Shown: positions 47,529 through 56,547 of the stretch, one piece after another | How positions within the stretch are numbered: the stretch's first letter is position 1 | Layout: every line of letters begins with the position of its first letter | From: Amycolatopsis vancoresmycina | GTDB taxonomy: Bacteria > Actinomycetota > Actinomycetes > Mycobacteriales > Pseudonocardiaceae | NCBI RefSeq assembly: GCF_000716785.1 | Contig: NZ_JNYY01000014.1 | Coordinates: forward strand, 248,001-312,000 | DNA: 64,000 nucleotides | Direction of reading: 5' to 3' | Program-made: the position numbers and the translations under genes | The notes under the pieces: generated by a model | Database searches by the model: none | What the model saw: the letters and a program-made list of their open reading frames with translations, nothing else | Told to the model about the DNA's origin: nothing

Positions 47529-49615
47529 CCGAGCTGCTCGAACCCCGCGCCATCGGCACCCCCACCACCCGCCGGGACGGCCCGGCCAAGGTCACCGGGA
47601 CCGCGCCGTACGCCTTCGAAGCACCGGCCGACCGGCCGCTGTACGTCCACCCGGTGCAGGCCACGATCGCCCGCGGCCGCTGCACCCGGATCGCCACCGT
47701 GGCCGCCGAAAGCCTCGGCGGCGTGGTGCGGGTGATCACCCCGTTCACCGCCGAACGGCTGGCGAGCACCGACGACGCCGAGCTCGCCGTGCTGCAGGAT
47801 CCCGAGGTGCCCTTCCGCGGCCACGTGATCGCCCTGGTGGTGGCCGAGACCCCGGAGACCGCCCGGCACGCTGCGGAGCTGGTGGAGGCGGCGTACGACG
47901 TCGAGCCGCACGACGTCGAGCTCGACGTCGGCCGCAGCGACCTGTACGCGCCGGACTCGGTGAACCCGGACTTCCCGACCGACACCGCGCAGGGCGACGC
48001 CGACGCCGGACTCGAGCGGGCGGAGGTGACCGTCGGCGAGACGTACGAGACGGCGATGCAGCACAACAACCCGCTGGAACCGCACGCCACGACCGCGTTG
48101 TGGGACAACGGGATGCTCACCCTCTGGGACTCCACGCAGGGCGTCCACCCGGTGCGCTCCGCCGTGGCCGGGGTGTTCGGGCTGCCCGAGGAGAAGGTCC
48201 GGGTCCGCTGCCCGTACGTCGGCGGCGGGTTCGGCTCGAAGGGCAGGCCGCACGCGAACGTCGTGCTCGCCGCGCTGGCCGCCCGCGCGGTGCCGGGCCG
48301 CCCGGTGAAGCTCGCGCTGACCCGGCAGCAGATGTTCGTCCTCGCCGGGTACCGCACGCCCACGATCCAGCGCGTCCGGCTCGGCGCGGACCGGGACGGG
48401 CGGCTGCGCGCGCTGCGCGTCGACGTGGTGGAGCAGACGTCGCGGATCAAGGAGTTCGCCGAGCAGACCGGGGTGCCCGCGCGGATGATGTACGCGGCGC
48501 CGAACCGGGCGACCAGCCACCGGCTCGCCGCGCTGGACGTGCCGGTGCCGTCGTGGATGCGGGCGCCGGGGGAGTGCCCGGGGATGTTCGGGCCCGAGGT
48601 CGCGATGGACGAACTCGCCGTCGCGCTGGGCATGGATCCGATCGAACTGCGGGTGCGCAACGAGCCCGGGCGCGATCCGGAGAACGGACGGCCGTTCTCC
48701 AGCCGCAACCTCGTCGCGTGCCTGCGCACCGGCGCCGAGCGGTTCGGCTGGGCGGAGCGGGACCCGCGGCCCGGCGTGCGCCGCGAGGGCCGGTGGCTGA
48801 CCGGGACCGGCGTGGCGGCGTCGGTGTACCCGGCGAAGCGCTCGCCCGGGTCGACGGCGCTGATCAGGTTCGAGAACGGCCGGTACGCCGTCGAGATCGG
48901 CGCCGCCGACCTGGGCACGGGAGCCTGGACGATCCTGCCGCAGATCGCGGCCGACGCCCTCGGCGTCCCCGCGCCGGATGTCGAGGTCCGCATCGGCGAC
49001 ACCGGCTATCCGAAGGCGACGGTCGCCGGCGGATCGTCCGGCACCGCCTCCTGGGGAGCGGCGATCGTGGCCGCGGCGGAGGCGTTCCGCGACAAGTACG
49101 GCAGCGACCCGGCCGAGGGCGCCGAGGCGAGCGCGGACACGCCGGAGAACCCGGCGGAGGAGGAGTACTCGATGTACGCCTTCGGCGCGCAGTTCGCCGA
49201 GGTACGGGTCGACGCGGACACCGGCGAGATCCGCGTTCCCCGGCTGTGGGGCACGTTCGCGGCCGGCCGGATCGTCAACCCGCTGACCGCCCGGTCCCAG
49301 CTCCTCGGCGGGATGACGATGGGACTGTCCATGGCGTTGTTCGAGACCAGCACGATGGACCCGCGCACCGGGCACGTGGTCAACCACGACCTGGCCGGGT
49401 ACCACATCGCCACCAACGCCGACGTGGGCGACCTGCGCGCCGACTGGCTCGACGAGCACGACCCGCACGTCAACCCGATGGGCACCAAGGGCGTGGGCGA
49501 GATCGGCATCGTCGGAACGGCGGCGGCCATCGCGAACGCGGTGCACCACGCGACCGGGGTCCGGGTGCGGAAGCTGCCGATCACGCTCGACGCGCTGCTG
49601 CCCGCGCTCACCTGA
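47525..49615 (+). CDS. Molybdenum hydroxylase, molybdopterin subunit (YagR/PaoC-like)
   Basis: A 696-aa catalytic subunit of the xanthine dehydrogenase/aldehyde oxidoreductase family. It has the molybdopterin-binding segments GGGFGSKGR (about 237-245), RAPGECPGMFGPE (about 344-356) and the catalytic base Glu659 in GTKGVGEIGIVG. It oxidises an aldehyde or N-heterocycle using water oxygen; the substrate is not readable. The 3' end is followed by a strong bidirectional hairpin. A maturation factor (XdhC/MobA-like) is not encoded in the window. Confidence 0.92.
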   Translation: MTELLEPRAIGTPTTRRDGPAKVTGTAPYAFEAPADRPLYVHPVQATIARGRCTRIATVAAESLGGVVRVITPFTAERLASTDDAELAVLQDPEVPFRGHVIALVVAETPETARHAAELVEAAYDVEPHDVELDVGRSDLYAPDSVNPDFPTDTAQGDADAGLERAEVTVGETYETAMQHNNPLEPHATTALWDNGMLTLWDSTQGVHPVRSAVAGVFGLPEEKVRVRCPYVGGGFGSKGRPHANVVLAALAARAVPGRPVKLALTRQQMFVLAGYRTPTIQRVRLGADRDGRLRALRVDVVEQTSRIKEFAEQTGVPARMMYAAPNRATSHRLAALDVPVPSWMRAPGECPGMFGPEVAMDELAVALGMDPIELRVRNEPGRDPENGRPFSSRNLVACLRTGAERFGWAERDPRPGVRREGRWLTGTGVAASVYPAKRSPGSTALIRFENGRYAVEIGAADLGTGAWTILPQIAADALGVPAPDVEVRIGDTGYPKATVAGGSSGTASWGAAIVAAAEAFRDKYGSDPAEGAEASADTPENPAEEEYSMYAFGAQFAEVRVDADTGEIRVPRLWGTFAAGRIVNPLTARSQLLGGMTMGLSMALFETSTMDPRTGHVVNHDLAGYHIATNADVGDLRADWLDEHDPHVNPMGTKGVGEIGIVGTAAAIANAVHHATGVRVRKLPITLDALLPALT

Positions 49616-49644
49616 GGTGGTTCGCCTCCGCGAAGCCGGGCCAC

Positions 49645-49690
49645 CTCGTGAGTGGTGAGGCGAGTTCTAACTCGCCTTACCACTCACGAG
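49645..49690. terminator. Bidirectional hairpin terminator
   Basis: CTCGTGAGTGGTGAGGCGAG (49645-49664) and CTCGCCTTACCACTCACGAG (49671-49690) form a 20-bp stem with one G:T pair and a 6-nt loop. It lies between the convergent molybdenum hydroxylase and GntR genes. The GntR stop codon (49677-49679) lies inside the stem. Confidence 0.85.
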
Positions 49691-50408
49691 CGTGACCGGG
49701 AATGAGCCAAGGGCCCGCGAGGAGGTCGGCGAGCCCGCCGCGGGCGTCTTCGAGCACGAGCGCCTCCGCGGCCGCCGAATCGCCCGCGCGCAGGGCACGG
49801 ACGAGCCGGCGATGGGTGGCGTAGCGGTCCAGGCCGAACGTGTCGTCGACGCTGACGCGTTCGAGCACCCGCGCGCGCCGCTCCGCGCGGGAGAACACCC
49901 GGGTCTGGTCGAGCAGGCGGACGAGCACCGGGTTGCCGGCGCACGCCTCGACGAGGGCGTTGAAGCGCTGCATGGCGTCGAAGAGCCGGCCGACGTGCTT
50001 CTCGACGTCCTGGCCGGACTCGTGGCGCTGCTTGATGAGGATGAGCAGGTCGTCGGCCTCGTCGAGGATCGCGTCGAGCCCGGCCAGCTGCCCGGGCGTC
50101 GCGTGCCGCGCGGCGAAGCGGGCCACCATGCCCCGCAGGCCGACCTCGACCTCGGCGAGGTCCTGGACGGCGACGCCGCCGAACGTCGCCACCTTGACCG
50201 TCCGCGGGCCGGACCGTTCGAGGAGGCCGTCCTGTTCGAGACGCCGGATGGCTTCGCGCACCGGCGTCGGGCTGACCGACAGCTGCTCGGCGAACCCGCG
50301 CTCGGTGACCTTCTGGCCCGGGCGCAGCTCGCCGGTGGTGATCGCGTCCCGGATCGCGCGGTACACGCGGTCGGCCAGCGTGTCGGTGGTCAGGGCGTCA
50401 CCCAGCAT
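49677..50408 (-). CDS. GntR/FCD-family regulator
   Basis: A 243-aa GntR regulator of the FadR (FCD) subfamily. The winged HTH reads RVYRAIRDAITTGELRPGQKV and ERGFAEQLSVSPTPVREAIRRL (about 10-55). The all-helical FCD effector domain, usually a metal-dependent carboxylate sensor, spans about 80-230. The ATG at 50408 is used; its RBS is weak. It is divergent from the MFS/AtuA operon. A perfect 12-bp palindrome, TTGCTATAGCAA, lies between the -35 and -10 of that operon, so this protein is probably its repressor and responds to an organic acid intermediate. Confidence 0.9.
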   Translation of the reverse strand: MLGDALTTDTLADRVYRAIRDAITTGELRPGQKVTERGFAEQLSVSPTPVREAIRRLEQDGLLERSGPRTVKVATFGGVAVQDLAEVEVGLRGMVARFAARHATPGQLAGLDAILDEADDLLILIKQRHESGQDVEKHVGRLFDAMQRFNALVEACAGNPVLVRLLDQTRVFSRAERRARVLERVSVDDTFGLDRYATHRRLVRALRAGDSAAAEALVLEDARGGLADLLAGPWLIPGHAREW

Positions 50409-50423
50409 GGGTCCGAGTCTACG

Positions 50424-50473
50424 GCAAAGCTGATTTGCAACTCTTGACCATCTTGCTATAGCAAAAGTACGGT
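50424..50473 (+). promoter_or_regulatory. GntR operator inside the MFS operon promoter
   Basis: TTGACC (50444-50449) and TACGGT (50468-50473) are separated by 18 bp. The perfect palindrome TTGCTATAGCAA (50453-50464) lies in this spacer. A second inverted repeat, GCAAA-N5-TTTGC (50424-50438), lies just upstream towards the GntR gene and may serve autoregulation. Confidence 0.7.
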
Positions 50474-50504
50474 GGCGGTCATCGGTCGAGGGAAGGTGCC
50501 GACG

Positions 50505-51788
50505 ATGACGTTGACCACCCCGCGCGTCCGGACGGGACGCATCACGTTCTTCGTGGCTCTGGCGGTCTTCGCGCAGGAGTCGACGTGGAACCTCTACGAC
50601 TCGCAGGTTCCGCCGCTGCTGCGCGAGCACGTCGGCAGCGCCGCGCTCATCGGCGCGCTGATGGGCATGGACAACCTGCTCGGCATCTTCGTCCAGCCGT
50701 GGATGGGCAACCGCTCCGACGGGACCCGGACCGCGTGGGGCCGGCGCATCCCGTACCTGGTCGTCGGCATGCCGCTGGCGGCGGTGCTGTTCGTGGTCAT
50801 CCCGCACGCCGCGGTCTCGCTGCCGCTGCTGGTCCTGGTCATGTTCGGCTACGCGCTCGTCGCGAATTCGTTCAAACCGATCGCCGAGTCCCTGCTGCCG
50901 GACTACATCGGGCCCGAGCGGCGCAGCCGGGCCAACGCCGCGGTGAAGATCGCCTCCAGCATCACGGTGATCGTCGCCGCGCTGATCAGCATCTTCCTCA
51001 TCGACGACTTCCCGAAGCTGTCCTTCGCGATCCCGGCCGTCCTGATGCTGGGGTCGGTGGGCGTACTCGCCTGGCGGGTGCGCGACAGCAAGTCCCCGGG
51101 GTACCGGGCGGCGCTCGAAGAGGACCGCGCCGGGCACACCGGGAACGCGCCCCGCGTGCGGATGCGGGACGTCCTGCTGGATCTCGTGCGCGACCCCGAC
51201 CGCAGCCGGCTGCTGGTCATCGCGGCGGTGCTCGCGTTCGGCAGCGCGTGGTTCGCGTCGCGCTCGCTCATCACCAACTACGGCATGGAGGCGCTGGGCA
51301 TGTCCCGCGGCGACGCCGGCGGTCTCACGCTCCCCAGCGGACTCGCGTTCATCGTGGCCGCCTACCCGGTCGCCCTGTTCGCCGAACGCTTCGGCCGGTT
51401 GCGGGTGATCCTGGCCGGGATGGCCGTGTTCGCGGCGGCGATGGTGCTCGGCACCCTCGTGCGGACGCCTGCCGGCACGGTCGCCGCGATGTGCGTGGCG
51501 GCCGCGGGCGCGGCGGCGTTCATGGTCAACATGGCGGTGGTCCTGTGGAACCTGGCGCCTTCGGCCCGCGTGCTCGGGACCTACACCGGGCTGTACACCG
51601 TCGGCTGGGCCGGCGGCGGGTTCCTCGGGCCGGCGGTGGTCGGCGGCATGGTCGACGTGACCGGGTGGCCGTTCCTGCTGCTCGACATCGCGGGCGTCAC
51701 CGCGGTGGCGGTGCTCCTGGTGGCGCGCGTGACGCAGCTGCAGCACCGGCCACCTGCGCCACGGCACGTGGTCAACGGAGAGAAGTGA
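50505..51788 (+). CDS. MFS transporter (GPH/SUC-like)
   Basis: A 427-aa major facilitator with about 12 helices. The sugar/cation symporter-like motif NRSDGTRTAWGRRIPYLVVG (about 66-85) and PKLSFAIPAVLML fit the MFS_2/GPH-SUC style rather than drug exporters. GGAAGG lies 8 nt before the ATG. It probably imports the carbon source degraded by the downstream AtuA/DUF4387 and hydrolase products. Its 3' end overlaps or nearly abuts the AtuA gene. Confidence 0.88.
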   Translation: MTLTTPRVRTGRITFFVALAVFAQESTWNLYDSQVPPLLREHVGSAALIGALMGMDNLLGIFVQPWMGNRSDGTRTAWGRRIPYLVVGMPLAAVLFVVIPHAAVSLPLLVLVMFGYALVANSFKPIAESLLPDYIGPERRSRANAAVKIASSITVIVAALISIFLIDDFPKLSFAIPAVLMLGSVGVLAWRVRDSKSPGYRAALEEDRAGHTGNAPRVRMRDVLLDLVRDPDRSRLLVIAAVLAFGSAWFASRSLITNYGMEALGMSRGDAGGLTLPSGLAFIVAAYPVALFAERFGRLRVILAGMAVFAAAMVLGTLVRTPAGTVAAMCVAAAGAAAFMVNMAVVLWNLAPSARVLGTYTGLYTVGWAGGGFLGPAVVGGMVDVTGWPFLLLDIAGVTAVAVLLVARVTQLQHRPPAPRHVVNGEK

Positions 51789-51793
51789 GGGAC

Positions 51794-53158
51794 ATGGAGA
51801 AAGTGCGCGTGCTGGCCCCGAGCGGCATGCTCGGGGCGGGCTGGGACCACGCGACGGTCGAGCGCGGCATCGCCATGGGCGCCGACGTCATCAGCATCGA
51901 CGGCGGGTCCACGGACTCGGGTCCGTACTACCTCGGTGCCGCGACGGCCAAGACGACCGCCAAGGCCGTGGCGCGCGACCTGCGCAGCCTGTTCACCGCC
52001 GCCGCGGGCGCCGGCATCCCGGTGATCGTGGGCTCGTGCGGCACGAGCGGGACCGACGCCGGCGTCGACTGGGTCGCCGGGATCGCCGCCGAGGTGCTCG
52101 CGGAGGAGGGCCTCGCCCTGAAGGTTGCGAAGATCTACAGCGAGCAGGACGCGGCCGCGCTGAAGGAACACCTCGACGCGGGGCGCGTGCATCCGTTGCT
52201 GCCCTTGGGAGAGCTCGACGCGGAGACCCTCGAAAGCTGCACGCACATCGTCGGCGCGATGGGGCACGAGCCGATCGTCGAGGCGCTGCGCGGGGGTGCC
52301 CAGGTCGTCCTCGCCGGCCGCGCGACCGACACGGCGGTCGCGGCGGCCTACCCGCTGATGATGGGCATGCCGGCCGGGCCGACGTGGCACGCGGCCAAAA
52401 TCGTCGAGTGCGGCGGCCAATGCACCGACAACCCGCGCGCGGGCGGTGTCCTGGCCACCATCGACGCGGACGGCTTCACCATCGAGCCCCTCGACCCGGG
52501 CGCGGCCTGCACGCCGATCCTGGTGGCCGCGCACATGCTCTACGAGACAGCGGACCCGTTCGAAATGCGCGAACCCGACGGCACGCTCGACGTCCGCGAC
52601 GCGGTGTACACGGCCGTCGACGACCGCACCGTCCGCGTCACCGGCTCGCGGTTCCACGTCGCCGACCAGTACACGATCAAGCTGGAGGGCGCCCGGATCA
52701 GCGGGTACGAGACGATGTCGTTCTCGGCGATCCGCGACCCCCTGGTACTGGCCGGCATCGACGAGTGGGCGGCCCTGATGCGCACGCTGATCACCCAGCG
52801 GGTGCACGGGACACTGGGCCTGGCCGCCGACGAGTACGCGTTCGACCTCCGGCTGTACGGCCACAACGCGGTGCTGGGCGAGCTCGAACCCGAAACCGGG
52901 CCGCCGCGCGAGGTCGGCGTGATGCTCCTGGTCAACGCACCCGACCAGCCGACGGCGACGGCGGTGGCCAAGATCGCCAACCCGCTGCTGCTGCACCTGC
53001 CGACCCCGGCGATGGACTACCTGCCGAGTTTCGCGTTCCCGTCGTCCCCCGCGGAGGTCGAGCGCGGGGCGGCGTACGAGTTCGTGCTCAACCACGTGGT
53101 CGACTGCGCGCCACCGGACCTGTTCCGGATCGAGTTCGAGGGGAAAACCCGTGCCTGA
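51794..53158 (+). CDS. AtuA-family acyclic terpene utilisation-like protein (DUF1446)
   Basis: A 454-aa protein of the AtuA/DUF1446 family, named for a gene of Pseudomonas citronellol/geraniol catabolism. Hallmarks are the N-terminal SGMLGAGWDHATVERGIAMG, the substrate-like loop SIDGGSTDSGPYYLG, AGRATDTAVAAAYPLMMG and the C-terminal PSSPAEVERGAAYEFVLNH. Enzymatic activity of AtuA is not well defined. The ATG at 51794 has GAGGG upstream; a GTG at 51785 overlapping the MFS stop is an alternative. The 3' end overlaps the DUF4387 start by 8 bp. In some bacteria these two domains are fused, so they probably form a complex. Confidence 0.87.
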   Translation: MEKVRVLAPSGMLGAGWDHATVERGIAMGADVISIDGGSTDSGPYYLGAATAKTTAKAVARDLRSLFTAAAGAGIPVIVGSCGTSGTDAGVDWVAGIAAEVLAEEGLALKVAKIYSEQDAAALKEHLDAGRVHPLLPLGELDAETLESCTHIVGAMGHEPIVEALRGGAQVVLAGRATDTAVAAAYPLMMGMPAGPTWHAAKIVECGGQCTDNPRAGGVLATIDADGFTIEPLDPGAACTPILVAAHMLYETADPFEMREPDGTLDVRDAVYTAVDDRTVRVTGSRFHVADQYTIKLEGARISGYETMSFSAIRDPLVLAGIDEWAALMRTLITQRVHGTLGLAADEYAFDLRLYGHNAVLGELEPETGPPREVGVMLLVNAPDQPTATAVAKIANPLLLHLPTPAMDYLPSFAFPSSPAEVERGAAYEFVLNHVVDCAPPDLFRIEFEGKTRA

Positions 53159-53498
53159 CACCACTTTGGCGGACCTGGCCCGCGAAGTCCGGTCGAAGAA
53201 CGCGGGCCCGTTCTGGGTGACGATGGAGGTGTTCCTGCGTGACGCCGGCGGCTATCGCGTGGCGGCGGACGAGACGTTCCTGAACGAGCGCGTGATCGCC
53301 GGCCTGTACCGGGTCGACGAGGGGTCGGTCCGGATCTTCCGGATCCCGTCGCTGAACGTCGTGAAGATCTCGTTCCCGCGGCCGGTGGGCCAGGGTTCGG
53401 TGCGGGACCGGGACATGCACGCGGGACAGCACCACGTGCCCCTCGCGCGGCTGGTGGTGCCGGCCGGCCGTTCGACCGGCCCCGGGGGAACGCCGTGA
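53151..53498 (+). CDS. DUF4387 family protein (AtuA partner)
   Basis: A 115-aa DUF4387 protein. The conserved features SKNAGPFWVTMEVF, LYRVDEGSVRIFRIP and RDMHAGQHHVPLARLV are seen over about residues 15-103. The GTG overlaps the AtuA stop by 8 bp, and its own stop overlaps the hydrolase start by 4 bp. DUF4387 is typically the C-terminal half or small partner of AtuA proteins; activity unknown. Confidence 0.87.
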   Translation: MPDTTLADLAREVRSKNAGPFWVTMEVFLRDAGGYRVAADETFLNERVIAGLYRVDEGSVRIFRIPSLNVVKISFPRPVGQGSVRDRDMHAGQHHVPLARLVVPAGRSTGPGGTP

Positions 53499-54301
53499 TC
53501 CGTGTCGCGGACCTGCCGGTGGCGCACCCCGGCCGCCGGCTGCTCACCAAGCGCACCCCGTTCTTCGCCGCACCGGGCGAGCAGCGCTGCAGTTACTGCG
53601 CCTACGTCCCCACGAGCTGGACGCCGGACGCCGAACTGCCCGTCCTGGTGGCCGTGCACGGCACCGGCCGCAGCGTCGGCGAGCTGCGTGAGGGCCTCAT
53701 TCCCTTCGCCGAACGGCACCGAGTCATCGTCGTGACCCCGCTGTTCCCGGTCGGCATCGACGACCCCGACGACGTGCACGGCTACAAGCTCGTCGACGCC
53801 AACGGGATCCGGTTCGACGTGGTGCTGCTCGACATCCTGGAGCAGGTCCGGTTCCGGTGGACCGCGCGCGTCGGAAAGGTGCTGCTGTGCGGGCATTCCG
53901 GCGGCGGCCAGTTCGCCCACCGCTTCCTGTACCTCCACCCGGACCGGGTCGCCGCCGTCGCGGTCGGCGCGCCCGGCGGCGTGACCCTGCTCGACGACTC
54001 GCTCGCCTGGCCGGAAGGCATCACCGACACCCGGCGGCGGTTCGGGATCACCGTGGACCCCACCGCGGTCGCCCGGGTGCCGGTGCTGCTGGTCATCGGC
54101 GGCGACGACGACGGGCGGGCCGACCTGGCCGCCATGGGCGACCACGGCCGCAGCCGGCCGGAGCAGCTCGACCGGCTGGCCGCAACCCTGGCCCGGCACG
54201 GCACGGCGGTCCGGCGGGTCGTGGTCCCCGGAGTGGGCCACAGCGCCGCGGGAACACGACCACCGGTCGTCGAATTCTTCAGCGGCTTGCTGCCCGGCTG
54301 A
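53495..54301 (+). CDS. Alpha/beta hydrolase
   Basis: A 268-aa cytoplasmic alpha/beta hydrolase of the esterase/depolymerase-like type. The nucleophile elbow GHSGGG (about 132-137), an Asp in IGGDDDGRAD and the C-terminal His in GVGHSAAG complete the triad. The GTG overlaps the DUF4387 stop (GTGA). It is the last gene of the GntR-controlled operon and may hydrolyse an ester or CoA-thioester intermediate of the catabolised compound (inference). Confidence 0.85.
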   Translation: MIRVADLPVAHPGRRLLTKRTPFFAAPGEQRCSYCAYVPTSWTPDAELPVLVAVHGTGRSVGELREGLIPFAERHRVIVVTPLFPVGIDDPDDVHGYKLVDANGIRFDVVLLDILEQVRFRWTARVGKVLLCGHSGGGQFAHRFLYLHPDRVAAVAVGAPGGVTLLDDSLAWPEGITDTRRRFGITVDPTAVARVPVLLVIGGDDDGRADLAAMGDHGRSRPEQLDRLAATLARHGTAVRRVVVPGVGHSAAGTRPPVVEFFSGLLPG

Positions 54302-54356
54302 GCCGGCGCCCGCCGTTCCGCTCGACGAGCCTGCGGCACCGCACCGCCGCCCACCG

Positions 54357-55790
54357 TCAGCTCCCCGCGGCGCAGAAGGTGTCGTCCGGCCGCTTCCCGC
54401 TCACCAGGTATTCGGTCACGAGCGCGTTCCCGCACTTGCTGGGCGTGAACAGGTAGGCCCCGTGCCCGCCCTGGTCGATCGTGATCATCCGGGCGCGCTC
54501 GCCGAACGCGGCGCGCAGCTTGCGGGCCCCGGACAACGGCGTGCCCGGGTCACGCTGGTTCTGCACCATCAGCACGTTCGCCGGGCCGTCGCCGGTGATC
54601 CGCACCCGCGGCTCGGCCGGCGGCGCCCAGTACGCGCACGCCGCGATGTTCGCGCTCGCCGCGCCGAGCAGCGGGTAGCGGACCCGGTCGACCGCGACGT
54701 CCAGCTGGTAGCTCGCGATCGAGCGCGGCCACGCCGAGTCGCCGCAGATCACCGCGAACCGGGACGCCAGCAGGTTTTCCACCCCGGTCACCGGTTCCGC
54801 CGGCGGCTTCGGGGCCCGGCCCTGGTCGAGCCCCTGCCAGTCCTCGGCCAGCTTCGTCAGGTCCGTTGAGTACAGGCCTTCGAACGTCAGGCCGCGGAAA
54901 ACCGAGCCCGTGATGCCCTCGATCGGGGTGCGGTCCAGCCGCGTGGCCAGTTCGTGGAACTCGGCCGTCACCTGCGCGGGTGTCGTGCCGAGCCCGTACT
55001 CCGGGTGTTTCGCCGCGAAGGCCGCGAAGTCGGGGAACCGGTCCTCCATGCCCCGCCCGAAGCCGCGCATCGCGTCGATGTCGTAGCCGCCCGGCCCGAG
55101 GTTGCTGTCCAGCACGATCCGGTCGCTGCGCTCGGGGAACAGCGTCGTGTACACCGCGCCCAGGTAAGTCCCGTAGGACGCGCCCAGGAACGACACCTTC
55201 GGCTCGCCGAGCGCCGTCCGGATGCGGTCCATGTCCCGCGCGGTGTTCGCCGTGGTGACGTGCGGCAGCAGCGATCCGGTCTTCGACCCGGCGCACTGCG
55301 CGGCTTCCCGCTTCGCGAGCGCGGCCTGCTTCACGACGTCGGCCGGTCCGTTCGCGTACGGCAGGTTGCCGACCGCGATCTGCTCCGGCGTCAGGTCGCA
55401 CGTCACCGGCGTGCTGTGCGCGACCCCGCGCGGGTCGAACCCGATGATGTCGTAGGTGTCGAGCACTTCCTGGGGCAGCTTCACGTACTTCAGCAGCTGC
55501 GGGTAGTCCAAGCCACCGCCGCCGGGGCCGCCCGGGTTGGTCAGCAGCACGCCCCGCCGCTTCTGCGGGTTTTTGCTCGGCAGGCGCGACACGGCGACGT
55601 CGATCGTCCGCCCGCCCGGCTCCCGGTAGTCCAGCGGGACCTTCAAGGTCGTGCACTGCAGGTCCGGCGTCGGGAACGCCCCGGCCGGGCACGGTCCCCA
55701 GTCCACAGTGTTCGGTGCGGCGGCGGCCGTGGGGACGACGGTCGTCGCGCCGAGCACGGCGATCGCGGTCACCAGCAATACTTTGCGCAT
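54357..55790 (-). CDS. Secreted tripeptidyl aminopeptidase-like alpha/beta hydrolase
   Basis: A 477-aa exported hydrolase of the S33/TAP family known from Streptomyces tripeptidyl aminopeptidases. A signal peptide covers about residues 1-25. The oxyanion motif NPGGPGGGG (about 80-88) and the nucleophile elbow GASYGTYLG (Ser at about 182) are present. The C-terminal TAP-like domain has the Asp in VQNQRDPGTP and His in QGGHGAY. AAGGAA precedes the ATG at 55790, preferred over a longer in-frame start. It should act on peptides or esters outside the cell. It lies downstream of the ABC permease gene and may share its transcript. Confidence 0.9.
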   Translation of the reverse strand: MRKVLLVTAIAVLGATTVVPTAAAAPNTVDWGPCPAGAFPTPDLQCTTLKVPLDYREPGGRTIDVAVSRLPSKNPQKRRGVLLTNPGGPGGGGLDYPQLLKYVKLPQEVLDTYDIIGFDPRGVAHSTPVTCDLTPEQIAVGNLPYANGPADVVKQAALAKREAAQCAGSKTGSLLPHVTTANTARDMDRIRTALGEPKVSFLGASYGTYLGAVYTTLFPERSDRIVLDSNLGPGGYDIDAMRGFGRGMEDRFPDFAAFAAKHPEYGLGTTPAQVTAEFHELATRLDRTPIEGITGSVFRGLTFEGLYSTDLTKLAEDWQGLDQGRAPKPPAEPVTGVENLLASRFAVICGDSAWPRSIASYQLDVAVDRVRYPLLGAASANIAACAYWAPPAEPRVRITGDGPANVLMVQNQRDPGTPLSGARKLRAAFGERARMITIDQGGHGAYLFTPSKCGNALVTEYLVSGKRPDDTFCAAGS

Positions 55791-55816
55791 CGGAATTCCT
55801 TTCGTTCGCACCGCGC

Positions 55817-56536
55817 TCAGCGGCGCGGTTCCCAGCGGAAGAGCCGCGTCGCCAGCACGACCGCGACGAAGACCCAGGCGAGGGTCGGGGCGAAGAGGAG
55901 CAGGGAGCCGGCAGCCGGTTTCCCGCCGTTCCACGCGTCGAGCACCAGCTCGGCCGCCGACCCACCGGGCAGCAGGCGCTTGAGCAGCGTGAGCTCGCCG
56001 GTGCCGGTGAGGCCGACCCAGCCGGCCACCGCGATCACGCCCAGGCTGATCGGCAGCGTGGTGACCTGCGCGTGTTCCGGCGAGTTCGTCAGCCCGGCCG
56101 TGGCCAGGCCCAGCGCGAGCATCATCACCACGGTGGCCACGACGGCGGCGGCCAGCAGCAGCGGGTTCGCCGGCTTCCCGGTGACCACGGCCAGCACCGC
56201 GAGCAGCACGGCGATCTGGACCACCGCGATCGCGGTGACCGGCAGCAGCAGCCCGCCGAGGATCCCGGCGTCCCCGGCCGCGGTCGAGCGCAGCCGCTTG
56301 AGGAACAGGTTCTGGCGGCGGGCGGCCAGCGTCGTCACCGTCGTCGTGTAGAGGCCGATGCCCAGCACGAAGAACAACGTCAGCGTCGCGATGTAGCCGA
56401 AGCTCCCCAGCTCGGCGAAGACGTCGTGCCGGGCGATGAAGAACGCGCTGAGCGCTGCCGGCAGCACCAGGGCGGTGACCAGCACGAGCCGGTTCCGGAA
56501 GAGCTGGCTCAGCTCGGCGCGAGCGATCGTCAGCAT
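55817..56536 (-). CDS. ABC-2 type exporter permease
   Basis: A 239-aa membrane permease with about six helices, of the ABC-2 (drug/polyketide efflux) type. It starts LTIARAELSQLFRNRLVLV, as typical for subunits paired with a DrrA-like ATPase. AAAGGAG precedes the ATG. It follows the ATPase gene after 11 bp and is probably regulated together with it by the divergent two-component system. The substrate is unknown. Confidence 0.87.
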   Translation of the reverse strand: MLTIARAELSQLFRNRLVLVTALVLPAALSAFFIARHDVFAELGSFGYIATLTLFFVLGIGLYTTTVTTLAARRQNLFLKRLRSTAAGDAGILGGLLLPVTAIAVVQIAVLLAVLAVVTGKPANPLLLAAAVVATVVMMLALGLATAGLTNSPEHAQVTTLPISLGVIAVAGWVGLTGTGELTLLKRLLPGGSAAELVLDAWNGGKPAAGSLLLFAPTLAWVFVAVVLATRLFRWEPRR

Positions 56537-56547
56537 GGTTGCTCCTT

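Noticed and set aside
46012..54301. Molybdenum hydroxylase and AtuA operons as one catabolic pathway
   Set aside because: They are transcribed separately, with the convergent GntR gene and a strong terminator between; no shared regulatory element is visible.
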